Origin: Erythrobacter sp. WG
GTDB taxonomy: Bacteria; Pseudomonadota; Alphaproteobacteria; Sphingomonadales; Sphingomonadaceae
NCBI RefSeq assembly: GCF_026586795.1
Contig: NZ_JAPFGY010000010.1
Span: forward strand, 1-64,000
Length of the DNA: 64,000 bases
Reading direction: 5' to 3'
Part shown: positions 1 to 8,747 of the stretch, in pieces
Layout of the letters: every line of letters starts with the position of its first letter
How positions within the stretch are numbered: position 1 is the first letter of the stretch
The notes under the pieces: generated by a model
Seen by the model: only the letters and a program-made list of their open reading frames with translations
What the model was told of the DNA's origin: nothing
The model's database searches: none
Made by a program: the position numbers and the translations under genes

Positions 1-119
1 CCTAAGCACACTCTTAAGAGCACGCTTAAGAGCGCTCGCTGCCTACCCAGGCAAGGCGGCCCCCGCCGGATGGATACGGTTTCTTTGAGGTGGCGCTCGA
101 TGCGATCCAGCAGTTTCAT
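1..119 (-). CDS. Possible small gene, 3' end outside window
   Basis: An ATG at 119 on the reverse strand, preceded by GAGG seven bases upstream, opens a frame with no stop up to the window edge (39 codons; begins MKLLDRIERHLKET). It diverges from the S24 repressor, with the SOS box between them, so it could be a second gene under that control. The frame reads through a short CTTAAGAGC direct repeat, which weakens the case. I do not recognise a family. It could equally be untranslated leader DNA. Confidence 0.2.
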   Translation of the reverse strand, partial: MKLLDRIERHLKETVSIRRGPPCLGRQRALLSVLLRVCL

Positions 120-147
120 GGCGGGCCTCGACTCACTTGATCCTTGT

Positions 148-162
148 GTTCCTGATTTGTTC
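148..162. promoter_or_regulatory. LexA/SOS box (GTTC-N7-GTTC)
   Basis: The sequence reads GTTC, seven bases, GTTC. This is the alphaproteobacterial LexA operator consensus. It lies 68 bases upstream of the S24 repressor start and 29 bases from a possible divergent start at 119. It suggests that either the host LexA or the element's own S24 protein controls this promoter region, linking the element to DNA damage. The match is exact; binding itself is inference. Confidence 0.7.
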
Positions 163-229
163 TTATTAGGACGTTTCCATTGAGTCTAGGAGATTTCCTT
201 CACTCCAAGGCCGATAGAGGAAACAGGTC

Positions 230-865
230 ATGGACAACGTCAGAGAGGAACTGGATCGGCTGATCCAGCAGCGACGGCTCGGATATTCGGAGATCTCGCG
301 GCTGTTGGGACGCAATGCTGCCTACATCCAGCAATTCATCAAGCGCGGATCGCCGCGCAAACTCGACGATGCCGACAGGCGCCTGCTCGCCCGCTTCTTC
401 GGGGTCGATGAGCAGCTTCTGGGCGGTCCGCCGCCGGCATTGCGTGACGGCCTCGTTGAAGTTCCGATGCTGAATGTTGATGCTTCGGCTGGCTTCGGCG
501 CGGTTGCCGAGAGCGAGAGCGCCTATACACGGTTTGGCTTTGATGAGCGTTGGCTGGCGCGGCTGACACGGGCGAAGGGAAGCAGTCTCTCGATCATAAA
601 TGTGGCGGGCGATTCTATGGAGCCGACGCTTAGCAGCGGTGACGAAGTGCTGGTCGATGCCTCCGACCAAAGTTCCCGGCTGCGGGACGGCATCTATGTG
701 CTGCGCGCCGACGACGCCCTCGTGGTCAAACGCGTGACCCTGAAGCCGGGCGGCCGCAAGATCACGATCAGCAGCGATAACCCTGCCTATCCGAGCTGGG
801 ACGATGTCGATCGGGCTGACATCCAGATTGTCGGGCGGGTCATCTGGTTCGGCCGAGCGCTCTAG
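230..865 (+). CDS. S24-family LexA-like repressor
   Basis: A 211-aa self-cleaving repressor. The N-terminal part (about residues 5-45) has a helix-turn-helix pattern, and the C-terminal half is an S24/LexA peptidase domain. The expected autoproteolysis signals are all visible: an Ala87-Gly88 scissile pair, nucleophile Ser129 in GDSM, and general-base Lys167 in VVKRV. Proteins of this kind hold phages and ICEs silent until RecA activates self-cleavage. The start is supported by GAGG nine bases upstream. An SOS box precedes the gene. It converges on the HNH gene, with a single base between the two stops. The most likely role is master repressor of the element; a host-type S24 peptidase is the alternative. 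Confidence 0.85.
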   Translation: MDNVREELDRLIQQRRLGYSEISRLLGRNAAYIQQFIKRGSPRKLDDADRRLLARFFGVDEQLLGGPPPALRDGLVEVPMLNVDASAGFGAVAESESAYTRFGFDERWLARLTRAKGSSLSIINVAGDSMEPTLSSGDEVLVDASDQSSRLRDGIYVLRADDALVVKRVTLKPGGRKITISSDNPAYPSWDDVDRADIQIVGRVIWFGRAL

Positions 866-866
866 C

Positions 867-1775
867 TCAGAGGCCAGCAAAGCGGGCACGGTGCCGGGCG
901 ACGAAGTCGGGATGCGGGTGATCGCGGCGGTCGGTCGGCAATCTGATCTTCTGACCTGAAGGCGGAAAGAGCTGGAGCAGCTCGGAAGGCACCTTGTTGT
1001 GCGACACCAGAAGGCAGTGGTTCTCATCGAAGCTGATCAAATGGCGATCAAACAGCCAATGCGCGGTCGCTGACAGCGCCACGCCATTGGGAACGACATC
1101 CGGCCCGCCATCGGCGACCGACCAGATATGCGCGGCCTGGGCCTCGGCCTTGCCGCCACCATTGATGATCCGAAGACCCGTCACTGCACAGGTGCTGTCG
1201 TAGGCATCGAGAACGCGGTTGCGGAAGCTTGCCGCGCGGATCTTCTTGTTGACCAGGATCTGTTCGATCCGGCGCTCACCAGGCGCATGCTCTAGCAAGT
1301 TGGCCGTCACGTCATCGATGTGGCGTTCATCGAGCTCGAGCCGGATGCGATTGTCGGGATCGAGGGTTTCGGCGAGACCCTGGTTGACGATCGCGACAAA
1401 GTCGTCGTTGTCGATGGTTCTGAGCGACTTTCCGCGCAGCGTGCGGCCAGCGTCCCCCGGGCTTGCCATCTCACGCAGAAACCGCTCGGCAAAGCGCCCG
1501 TCCTTGTCGCGATAAGGGACTATGCCATCAAACGGCAGATAGTCCCGCACGCGGGCGTAGTAGTGGGTGGGGTCGGCTTCGTCAGGGTCGATTTGTTCGA
1601 CAAAAGCGGTCGCGACATAGGCCATTCGGCCGCCGGCAACGCGGGTCTCGCGGTAGAGGATCCAGTCGCCTTCGATCTGCTTTGCGACCGCAAGATAGTT
1701 CGAGGGGAAATGATAGCGTTCGGTGATGAGGTCATCGTAGCGCGAATTGCCGCTGATCTCGAAAACGCCCTTCAC
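867..1775 (-). CDS. HNH endonuclease (predicted restriction-type)
   Basis: A 302-aa protein with a C-terminal HNH nuclease module (about residues 195-255). It begins with a Cys in CAVTG, followed by AAHI, an Asn-Gly pair and a His-x5-FD stretch, in the order seen in COG3440-type predicted restriction endonucleases. The first 180 residues form a separate domain I cannot name. The start is GTG, with GAGGAG eight bases upstream. No methyltransferase partner is visible nearby, so it is either a solitary modification-dependent nuclease or a homing-type enzyme. The catalytic motif supports DNA cleavage; the target is unknown. Confidence 0.75.
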   Translation of the reverse strand: MKGVFEISGNSRYDDLITERYHFPSNYLAVAKQIEGDWILYRETRVAGGRMAYVATAFVEQIDPDEADPTHYYARVRDYLPFDGIVPYRDKDGRFAERFLREMASPGDAGRTLRGKSLRTIDNDDFVAIVNQGLAETLDPDNRIRLELDERHIDDVTANLLEHAPGERRIEQILVNKKIRAASFRNRVLDAYDSTCAVTGLRIINGGGKAEAQAAHIWSVADGGPDVVPNGVALSATAHWLFDRHLISFDENHCLLVSHNKVPSELLQLFPPSGQKIRLPTDRRDHPHPDFVARHRARFAGL

Positions 1776-1848
1776 CGGCAGTGCTCCTCATCGCTCGTGC
1801 GGATCCATTGTGCCGCCTAGGACTGTGCGCGTCCAGGCTGGCGGCGGT

Positions 1849-4776
1849 CTAAATCCCGATTTCGAAAGGCTTTACCCGCTCTTTGCCCAGCTCGGGCTTG
1901 TCGCTCGGACCTGCCTCTGCCGCGATCCCGTCCTTGCCTTTGGCAGTGCCCCGCGCCGCAGCCGTCTTGAGCCGCACTGTGACCTCGAGCGCGGATGTCT
2001 TCTCGCCGCTGTTGGCCTTGATCGCGCGGCCGAGCTTTTCGGCATTGTCGGCTACAAGGGTCAGCCCATCGCGCAGACGGGTCACGGTCACCAGGAAGGT
2101 CTGCTGGTTTGCCAGATTGCGCTCGCGGCTGTCCATCACTGCGATGCCGCGATCCGATGTTATCCCCTGCGCCATATGTGCGTTGAGCGCATAGGCGAGA
2201 TCGAGACGTTTCAACATTGGATCATTCTTGGGAAGGCTGGCGAAGGCGCCAGATGAGGTCTGCAAAGTGACCCCCTTCTCGTCGATCGCCACTACGCTTG
2301 CCTGGTCCGCATTGAACAGGCCGCGCTTGTGGTCATTAGCGGTCCATCGGATCCGATCACCGGCAAAGATCCGCAATGCCTGACGCTCGAACAGCGAGAG
2401 GCGGTCATTGTTGTCGCCTGGCCGCAGGCGGGCCGGGCTGAAGCGGTGCTGCCGTCCCTTGCTGTCTGTGAGCGTCAACTGCTTGCGCTCATGGTCGATG
2501 GCCGTGACCGTGTAGTCTCCTGCCGAAAGCTTCTGCGCCCGGTCTGCTGACCGCAGGTTCAAGACCATGCCGTGCTTATAGGTCCGGAGATATCGCAGCT
2601 CTTCGCGGGTGGCATTGACCCGCGAGAGGACCTGCAGATTGGCAGAGCCTGGACCAAGCTCCCCGTTGGCGTGGCGGCCCTGTTGAACGGCAGCGTTGAC
2701 CGCTGATCGCAGCGCCCGCCCTGAGGCATAGATCGCGGTGCGCGCCCGCTCTTCGCCGCTCAACGCGAGCCATTGCTCGGCTGCGACGATCGCGCCGTCG
2801 CCGGTGGTTTCGATGGTGTTTGGTGCGAGGGCTTTCAGCGCTTCATCAATGCGCCCCGCCTGCGCTGCGGCCTGCGCGCGCCGCAACTCAGGGTCGCGCC
2901 CGCGAAGATTGACCTCCATCGTAGCGCGCGCAATCCCGGCGCTCTGAACCAGATCGAACGGCTTGCCAGCATCGACGGCGCCCAATTGCTTGCGATCACC
3001 GATCAGAATCAGGCGCTGGACCTCAGCGAGATTGGCAAGGCGCACTAGCTTGGCCTTGTCGGCATTCGAGATCATCGAGGCCTCGTCGACCATCAGGACT
3101 TGGTATCCGAGCGACATGCGCGCTTCGGCGACCAGCGCGGCATTTCCGGGCTCCTGAAGCAGCTTGTCCCATTGCCCCAGGAAACGGGCGAGGGTCATCG
3201 ACCCAATGCCGGTATCGCGCTCGAGCATCTGCACGAGGGTGTTCTGCACCGCGAGACCGAGAACATCCTTGCCTTCTTCGCGCAGGACCTGCGCGACCGG
3301 CTTCATGACGCTGCTCTTGCCGGCCCCCGCCACGCCCTGGATGGCGACAATGCGATCACTGGAAGCGAGCACGAGAGCAGCGGCATCCTCCTGGCTGCGG
3401 TTTAGCGCGATCCCATGGTTGAAGGCGGCCACGGCCTGGACCTTTGAGCGGGCCTCGTCGCTGTCGAGAACGGGTGATGCCGCACCGCGCCCTTCCTCGA
3501 CACCGGCGAGAATGGCGGTTTCAAGGATCAAGGCCTCCTTGCTGGCGAGCCACCCGCGGTGCTCACCCTTGCCCTTCACGAGCGCGCCACTGGCAAGCAG
3601 CGCATTCACGCGGCCCTCTATGTGATCGATGCTGGTGGGGAGGCCAAAGTCGAGCGCGGCCTTGAGCAATCCTTCGCGCGGGAAGGCCGCCTCGCGCTGC
3701 GACAAGTGACGCACCGCCGACGCAACTGCCTGCGCCGCGGCGATCGTCGGCGCGTCCAGTTTGAGCACGCTTGGAGGGATCAAAGGGTCGGCGGGATCGC
3801 CTTTGATCCGCTGCGCAAAGTCTCTGAGCTTGGCCAAGCCGCGCTGCAGAAGGGTTGCGCCTCGCGGGTTCGCCAGACCTTGAAGCTCAGCGCGCGTGTG
3901 GGACGTTTCGATGAGCTCGCCAAGATTGAGACCGACCGCTTGCGCGCGCTCTTCCCAGGCTCCGACAAGTCCTATGCGATCGGCCACTGGCGTCTTGCCT
4001 TTGCGCGTATCGAGCACGGCGATGTCGCGTGCCTTGGGAGAGTTTTCGCCGCGCTCAGCGACGGCATCGAGCACCTCTTCGCGCCGGGTGGAGAAGGCCA
4101 TGATTTGCTCGCGTGAGATCCCCGCGGCTTCGAAGTTGCCATGCTTGCCCACCGGTCCGGCTTGGTAGCCCATCTTTTCGATGGCGATGCGGAAGTGAGC
4201 CATCGTCATGGCATTGAGGAGCGTGTTCATGCTCCAGAGCTTGTCGTTGCGCAGCGCCCGCCATTTGCCATCGCTGCCCTGCGTCACGTTGGCGACGACC
4301 GCATGAAAGTGGAGATTGGGCTCCTGGTTGCGATTGGTGTCGTGCTGGAAGAGACCGATCGTCAGGTTATCGGTCTGGGTCCTGCCGTACCCCGCCTTGG
4401 TTTCCGTCCGGGTCTGCGCCGCGTTCTTTTCTGCCCAGCGAAGCGTGGCGATGACGGCTTCGCGATAGGCGGCGATGATGCGCTGGTCGCCGCCGACGAG
4501 CGCCAGCAATGACCAGCTCTTGGGCAAGGAGAAGGTGAGATCCGTGCCCGGTCTGTGGGCCTGCCCCGCGTTTCCGACTTGGATCCCGCCGGGGAGCTCG
4601 CCGCGCAGCACGGCATCGAACTGCGCCGCACTGACCTCGCCTTTGAGGCCCAGGCGTTCTGCCCCTTTGCCGATCCATGTCCCCGAGCGATCGGCATCGG
4701 CAGCGGTGTAGTAGTTGTCGGCCGCAAAATAGCTGGCAGCAGCTGAAGGCGAGCGGACATTGGCAACAGAAAGCAT
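1849..4776 (-). CDS. traA: MobF conjugative relaxase/helicase (TrwC/TraI family)
   Basis: A 975-aa two-domain relaxase that nicks oriT, becomes covalently bound to the transferred strand and unwinds the DNA. The N-terminal relaxase domain (1-300) has candidate nicking tyrosines Tyr16 and Tyr22/23 and the metal-binding histidines His145, His156 and His158 (the latter two in NLHFHAVV). The helicase domain has Walker A GVAGAGKS at 481-488, Walker B LMVDEAS at 561-567 and the GDRKQLGAVDAG motif from 593. TGAGG precedes the ATG. It lies just downstream of the coupling protein and the small accessory gene, so these three probably form a mobilisation operon read from the oriT side. The symbol is by analogy with TraA/TrwC; subfamily placement needs alignment. 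Confidence 0.9.
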   Translation of the reverse strand: MLSVANVRSPSAAASYFAADNYYTAADADRSGTWIGKGAERLGLKGEVSAAQFDAVLRGELPGGIQVGNAGQAHRPGTDLTFSLPKSWSLLALVGGDQRIIAAYREAVIATLRWAEKNAAQTRTETKAGYGRTQTDNLTIGLFQHDTNRNQEPNLHFHAVVANVTQGSDGKWRALRNDKLWSMNTLLNAMTMAHFRIAIEKMGYQAGPVGKHGNFEAAGISREQIMAFSTRREEVLDAVAERGENSPKARDIAVLDTRKGKTPVADRIGLVGAWEERAQAVGLNLGELIETSHTRAELQGLANPRGATLLQRGLAKLRDFAQRIKGDPADPLIPPSVLKLDAPTIAAAQAVASAVRHLSQREAAFPREGLLKAALDFGLPTSIDHIEGRVNALLASGALVKGKGEHRGWLASKEALILETAILAGVEEGRGAASPVLDSDEARSKVQAVAAFNHGIALNRSQEDAAALVLASSDRIVAIQGVAGAGKSSVMKPVAQVLREEGKDVLGLAVQNTLVQMLERDTGIGSMTLARFLGQWDKLLQEPGNAALVAEARMSLGYQVLMVDEASMISNADKAKLVRLANLAEVQRLILIGDRKQLGAVDAGKPFDLVQSAGIARATMEVNLRGRDPELRRAQAAAQAGRIDEALKALAPNTIETTGDGAIVAAEQWLALSGEERARTAIYASGRALRSAVNAAVQQGRHANGELGPGSANLQVLSRVNATREELRYLRTYKHGMVLNLRSADRAQKLSAGDYTVTAIDHERKQLTLTDSKGRQHRFSPARLRPGDNNDRLSLFERQALRIFAGDRIRWTANDHKRGLFNADQASVVAIDEKGVTLQTSSGAFASLPKNDPMLKRLDLAYALNAHMAQGITSDRGIAVMDSRERNLANQQTFLVTVTRLRDGLTLVADNAEKLGRAIKANSGEKTSALEVTVRLKTAAARGTAKGKDGIAAEAGPSDKPELGKERVKPFEIGI

Positions 4777-4834
4777 CGGTCATCAACCTCAGGGTGCCTC
4801 CCCTGCAGCTGACATTCTCCCCCTCACTTCGACC

Positions 4835-7150
4835 TCACATATCAGGCTCGAAATCGCCGAAGTCCTTGACGGGTGGATCACTGACAGCACCCTCGCGCAG
4901 ATCATTCTGCGCCGGGTCTGCGCGCGGAGATCCACTGCCCGGATGCGCCTTGGGGAGCTGCGTCCGGTCCTCCTCTGCCGTCTCGCTATGCTCTCCTCGC
5001 GCAGAAGCGCGGCCTCGGACGGTGCCCCGTGGTGTAGCTTCCTCCCCCGTCGTGAGGGCTGGAGCGGGTAGAGACGCCGACAGGGCACCACCCTTCTTCG
5101 CCCCTGATTTTGTCTGCGCGCCATGCGCCTGCTGCGCCGCTTTCTCCTGCGCGAGACCCTCATCGCGGGGCTGTTCGCCGGGCACAGTTCGACCGTGAGG
5201 CTGATCGGTCAAATCGAGTTTGAGCTGCTTGGCATCAACCGGCTTGCCGGCACCATCGTCATTCGATGCGGGATGCGAGTTTCCGCCATCTGACGGCCCT
5301 TCTGGCCTCTGAGGTACCGGGCCGCCCCGCTCGCGGTGAATGTCGTTCGCCGGTGCCTCACGCGGGATAAAGCCTTCGGCAATCCGCTCCCGGGAGCGCG
5401 GGATCAGCGTCACCGGTGCGGCTGGAAATCCATCGGGGAACTTGAGGTAGGCTGAGAGCCGCGGAAGGTTCATGAATTGGTCGGGCATGAGCAGCGGCTC
5501 GACCTGGCGTCTTGGCGTCAGGCTCACCGCATCGCGGGCATTGTTGTAGCCGTAGCTATAGCCTTCCTCCATGTCGCGGACCTGCCGATGGCCGATGAAA
5601 TCGGAGCACCAGGTGGCCGTCTCGCGGTCGGCGGTGGCGAGGATCAGCTTGGTACGCGCCAGCGAGGAAAGCGTCATAGCCATGTTCTCCCCGTAGACCT
5701 CCTTGAGCTTGGCAAAGGCATGGACGCCGGTGACGATCGCGCCCCCGAAATTGCGCGCGGTTTGCAGACCTTTTTCGAGCGCGGGGAGACGGTGCAGAGC
5801 GCCAAGTTCGTCGATCAGAAACCAAATCCGCAGGTCCTGCGTGCGCTCGAGCGTCATGAGCGTGTTCATGGCCGTATCGAGCCAGAGCGTGAGGAGCTGC
5901 GAGGAAATGCTCATGTCGACATAGCGGGCTGACAGGAACAGGATCGACCCCGGTTCGCCATCACCTTTGACCCAGTCGCGGACCGAGAAGGGGGTGCCTT
6001 TCGACGGAAGAAGCTTCAGGACCTTGGCATTGGCGTTGAACACCGCGCGGATCGATTCCGCCATGCGGGCGGCTTCCGGAGCGGTCAGCGGATCGGCGAT
6101 CGTCCCGCGCATCAGGGCATGCACTTCGGATAGATCGGCGGTCATCAGCCGGTCCGCTAGAGCCTGGTTGGATGCGGTCCCGCTGCGCCTCAGATGAAGG
6201 CACATCTCGACGAACAACATGCGCGCTGCGAGCACCCAGAACTGCTCGGATCCACCCCCGTCGTGGGGGACGAGCGCTTCGGCAGCGGCATGGAATTCGG
6301 CTTCGCTCGAGCAATCATTGAACACGCTCCAGAGCGGGCAGCGGGCATCAACCGGGTTCAAAATGATGTCGCGCTTGGGCTCGTAGAAGGCCTCGATGAA
6401 CGCTCCGGTGAGGTCGAAGATCACCGCGCGCTGTCCGCGGAGCCGTGCTTCGGAGACTAGCTCGGTGAGCGCCACGGTCTTGCCGGTCCCGGTGGTCCCG
6501 ATCAGCATCGTGTGGCTCTGCTCCAGCCTCCATGGCCAGCTTACCCCTGCGAGATGAGCCGGAGCATAGTGCCCGGCCTCAGCAAGCGCCGTGGGGCTGG
6601 CAAGCCGCCACTTCCACCCGAACTTCTGACCCAGTTCTTCAGCCCTCCGGGCGCGGTTGTAGCGGGTGACTTCCTCTTCGAGTGCATCGAGGGAAACGAG
6701 CATCGCGCCGCGCTCGTGCTTGCGCTCCTTGGACTTGCCTCCGAACCGCTCGGCAAACCACCAGAAGACCGCAAAGGCTGGGACCAGAAGAACCCCCGAG
6801 ACCAGCAAACCGTGCCGCAAGGCCGAGTCGAAGGCAGTCATGGCCGCACGCATCGGCGGAAACTCGCGCACCACGGAAAAGGGGATGCCGACGAGCTCGC
6901 CGCTCAGCATTTCAAGGTTCACAAGCTTGCCGGGATCGAACTCCATGAAGGCATAAAGGCTAGCATAGAGATGCATCCAGACGAGGTAGAGTTGATGGTC
7001 GCTGAGGCTCGCTCTGACCTCATACCAGCAGGTGCCGACAACGACGAGCGCAGTGACGAACAAGGGGCCTTTCAGGCCAGCGGCAAACATGAAGCCGAAA
7101 TGGCCGAGCAACTGGCTGCCGCGGGTGAAGTTCACGAGATTATGCTTCAT
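4835..7150 (-). CDS. traD: Type IV coupling protein (VirD4/TraD family)
   Basis: A 771-aa inner-membrane ATPase that recruits the relaxase-DNA complex to the secretion channel. Two transmembrane segments lie near residues 25-42 and 115-132. The nucleotide-binding domain starts with GTTGTGKT at 218-225, and a hydrophobic strand ending in DELGAL supplies Walker B. The C-terminal 150 residues are hydrophilic and low-complexity. I chose the ATG at 7150 because it has GGGGAG upstream and begins right before the first membrane helix; a longer frame to 7309 has no support. It overlaps the upstream accessory gene by 11 bases, indicating translational coupling. Confidence 0.9.
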   Translation of the reverse strand: MKHNLVNFTRGSQLLGHFGFMFAAGLKGPLFVTALVVVGTCWYEVRASLSDHQLYLVWMHLYASLYAFMEFDPGKLVNLEMLSGELVGIPFSVVREFPPMRAAMTAFDSALRHGLLVSGVLLVPAFAVFWWFAERFGGKSKERKHERGAMLVSLDALEEEVTRYNRARRAEELGQKFGWKWRLASPTALAEAGHYAPAHLAGVSWPWRLEQSHTMLIGTTGTGKTVALTELVSEARLRGQRAVIFDLTGAFIEAFYEPKRDIILNPVDARCPLWSVFNDCSSEAEFHAAAEALVPHDGGGSEQFWVLAARMLFVEMCLHLRRSGTASNQALADRLMTADLSEVHALMRGTIADPLTAPEAARMAESIRAVFNANAKVLKLLPSKGTPFSVRDWVKGDGEPGSILFLSARYVDMSISSQLLTLWLDTAMNTLMTLERTQDLRIWFLIDELGALHRLPALEKGLQTARNFGGAIVTGVHAFAKLKEVYGENMAMTLSSLARTKLILATADRETATWCSDFIGHRQVRDMEEGYSYGYNNARDAVSLTPRRQVEPLLMPDQFMNLPRLSAYLKFPDGFPAAPVTLIPRSRERIAEGFIPREAPANDIHRERGGPVPQRPEGPSDGGNSHPASNDDGAGKPVDAKQLKLDLTDQPHGRTVPGEQPRDEGLAQEKAAQQAHGAQTKSGAKKGGALSASLPAPALTTGEEATPRGTVRGRASARGEHSETAEEDRTQLPKAHPGSGSPRADPAQNDLREGAVSDPPVKDFGDFEPDM

Positions 7151-7472
7151 GGGAATTGCTCCCCATGGCGGTGCTGACAGCAAGGCCAAGTTTCTCGAGC
7201 CGGCGCCGGTAGGCCTCGTGGGTCCGCTCGCGCAAGCTGCTGTCAGGATGGCTGGCCAGCAATGCGTCGAGTGCGACCGCGATGAAGACACTTTGGCGGG
7301 CGGGATCAAAGCCGTTGGCGCGCGAATTCACCTCGTCGTCCAGCCGCCAGCCTGCGATGACGAGGTCGCGAATGAAGATGCTAACGCTCTCGCCATTGTC
7401 CGCTGCACGGTGACGCGCCCAGGTCGCCACAGAGACGGGGAGGAAGGTTTGAAGCCGATCAAGTCGGGGCAT
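7140..7472 (-). CDS. Small relaxosome accessory protein (putative)
   Basis: A 110-aa protein directly upstream of the coupling protein and overlapping it. The first 45 residues (PRLDRLQTFLPVSVATW, then SVSIFIRDLVIAGW) fit a short strand plus two helices, as in ribbon-helix-helix DNA-binding proteins. Many transfer systems encode such a protein here to bind oriT and help the relaxase. The ATG at 7472 has GAGGA about ten bases upstream. An 8-bp inverted repeat (7477-7505) overlaps this ribosome-binding region, suggesting the protein represses itself. The position is strong evidence for the role; the fold assignment is inference. Confidence 0.65.
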   Translation of the reverse strand: MPRLDRLQTFLPVSVATWARHRAADNGESVSIFIRDLVIAGWRLDDEVNSRANGFDPARQSVFIAVALDALLASHPDSSLRERTHEAYRRRLEKLGLAVSTAMGSNSHEA

Positions 7473-8135
7473 AATGCAGGTTCCTCTTATCGCCGACGGA
7501 ACCTGGCTCACCTCGCGGAAGGTGTAATGAGAATAAATCGTGAACAACTCGCGGTCAATGAAAACAATGTATCTGTTTTTCAGATTTTTAGGTCGATGTG
7601 AGTGGTAGGCTGCTCGCCGCAAACCCGCATAACTCGCTGGCGGGTCATTTGTGCACAAACCCACATTCTGTCATGATTACAGAAGGATATCTCCCGGTTT
7701 CGCGGGGTAGGGTGTGCTCCCTGTTCCCCAATTGCGCGAGGGTGAACCGGTACCTTGGACGGTTCATGATCGGACGATCATCACCCGCTTACAAACCGGA
7801 GCGTGAGCAAGTGGGCCGAGCGGTTTCGGAGCCGGCGTAGCGGCAAGGCTCGGGCGCCTCAAACTAGAGATCGCACCGGCGGAAGAGGCAGCGGCAAAGG
7901 GTGCGTGGGCAACAAGACTAGCGGCAGCGGTCGCGATCGCCGTTGCCCGCCGCCCGACCCGCTGCCGGTCCGCACGTGCGCGCGGGGCCCAGGAACAAAC
8001 ACGCCGCACCCTCAGGAGCGCATCGCATGATGCGCGGGACAGAGTGCGGCCTCAGCCCCGCTCCGTTTTTCGCGGGGCGCCGTCACAAGGTGGAGGTGGC
8101 CCGTTACGCTTGGTTCCCAAGAGCTGGCGAGCGAG
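7473..8135. other. Non-coding structured block: candidate oriT
   Basis: About 660 bases without a convincing gene lie between the mobilisation operon and a small reverse-strand gene. The block is rich in inverted repeats: arms at 7477-7484 and 7498-7505; a perfect 12-bp palindrome TTTGTGCACAAA at 7648-7659; arms at 7743-7749 and 7760-7766; and ATGATCG-GA-CGATCAT at 7766-7781, flanked by GGTGA at 7741 and TCACC at 7781. Origins of transfer in MobF systems usually lie beside the accessory/relaxase genes and carry such repeats. I cannot place the nick site. The right half (7800-8135) shows nothing else I can name. Confidence 0.5.
7477..7505. repeat. Inverted repeat over accessory-gene start region
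   Basis: Perfect 8-bp arms (CAGGTTCC and GGAACCTG) are separated by 13 bases. They lie immediately upstream of the accessory gene and include part of its ribosome-binding site. Likely an autoregulatory operator or an accessory-protein binding site within oriT. Confidence 0.55.
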
Positions 8136-8169
8136 AAAAAAGGGCAGGAACCGTTTCCGGTTCCCACCC
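8136..8169 (-). terminator. Intrinsic terminator of the 73-aa gene
   Basis: On the reverse strand a hairpin with perfect 7-bp arms (GGAACCG/CGGTTCC, 4-base loop) and outer GGG/CCC pairing is followed by six T residues. It starts 11 bases after the stop codon of the gene at 8180-8401. This is a textbook rho-independent terminator. Confidence 0.8.
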
Positions 8170-8179
8170 TCTTTGTGCC

Positions 8180-8401
8180 TTAGAACTCGTCGAGCATGGC
8201 CCCATGAACCGTGTGCACCACGCGTGCAGCCAGGTGCGCCGGCAGGGCGTTGTAGTCGCCTTCGTCCAGTGCAATGTAGCCGAGCTCATCATCCTCAATG
8301 ACGTGCTGATCGAAGAAGCTGTGCAGGGCGCGCCGTTCGGCGGCTTCCAGGGCCTCGAAATAGCTGCGCGACGGCAGGGAGCATGTGTTGAATTGAGCCA
8401 T
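8180..8401 (-). CDS. Conserved-looking 73-aa protein, function unknown
   Basis: A short acidic, mostly helical protein (theoretical reading; no motif recognised). It is clearly a gene: AGGAGG sits seven bases before the ATG, a 6-bp hairpin stands just upstream of that site, and a strong intrinsic terminator follows the stop. It lies alone between the oriT-like block and another structured non-coding stretch, so it may act in transfer or its control. No function is claimed. Confidence 0.6.
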   Translation of the reverse strand: MAQFNTCSLPSRSYFEALEAAERRALHSFFDQHVIEDDELGYIALDEGDYNALPAHLAARVVHTVHGAMLDEF

Positions 8402-8747
8402 GATAATCCTCCTGAAATCTGTCGTGAGACGACAGGAGGTGGCGGCGATGGTCTGGCCTTTGCCGGGTCACAGGATCGCCCAGAGGCGACCGCGCAGCGG
8501 CGGCGGGGGAAACGATTTTGTTCGCAGCCGGGCGTAGCCCGGTAGCGGACAAAATGGTGGGGCCCCGCACGTCCTTGAGGCGGTGAAGGCAAGGCCATCA
8601 TGCTGGAATATCCGTGAGCCAGGACCCTCTACCTCTGAAGTAGGCGAATTCCTTTTGGCATGGTGCAATCAAACTTTCCTACACCCAGTGGGGCCGTGCA
8701 TCTTGCCGCTAGGAAGGCGACACGGGGGGGAATGAAAGGACCAAGAC
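8402..8747. other. Non-coding stretch with leader hairpin and long stem-loop
   Basis: Nearly 350 bases without a supported gene. The left end is the leader of the 73-aa gene, with hairpin CTGTCG/CGACAG at 8419-8435. The middle holds a 41-base stem-loop (8515-8555) followed by GGGGCCCC. The right end should carry the promoter and the AAGGA ribosome-binding site of the forward gene at 8748. Nothing else is recognisable. Confidence 0.4.
8515..8555. repeat. 41-base nested stem-loop
   Basis: An outer stem of 11 pairs (one G-T pair; ATTTTGTTCGC against GCGGACAAAAT) encloses two unpaired bases on each side and an inner perfect 6-bp stem CCGGGC/GCCCGG with a 3-base loop. The length and symmetry suggest a functional structure, such as a single-strand initiation signal, a recombinase site or a regulatory RNA element. 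Confidence 0.5.

Noticed and set aside
867-1775. A restriction-modification system around the HNH gene
   Set aside because: No methyltransferase or specificity gene lies next to it within the window.
7764-8009. 81-codon frame in the oriT-like block
   Set aside because: No ribosome-binding site, Ala/Arg-rich composition typical of non-coding high-GC DNA, and it runs through several palindromes.
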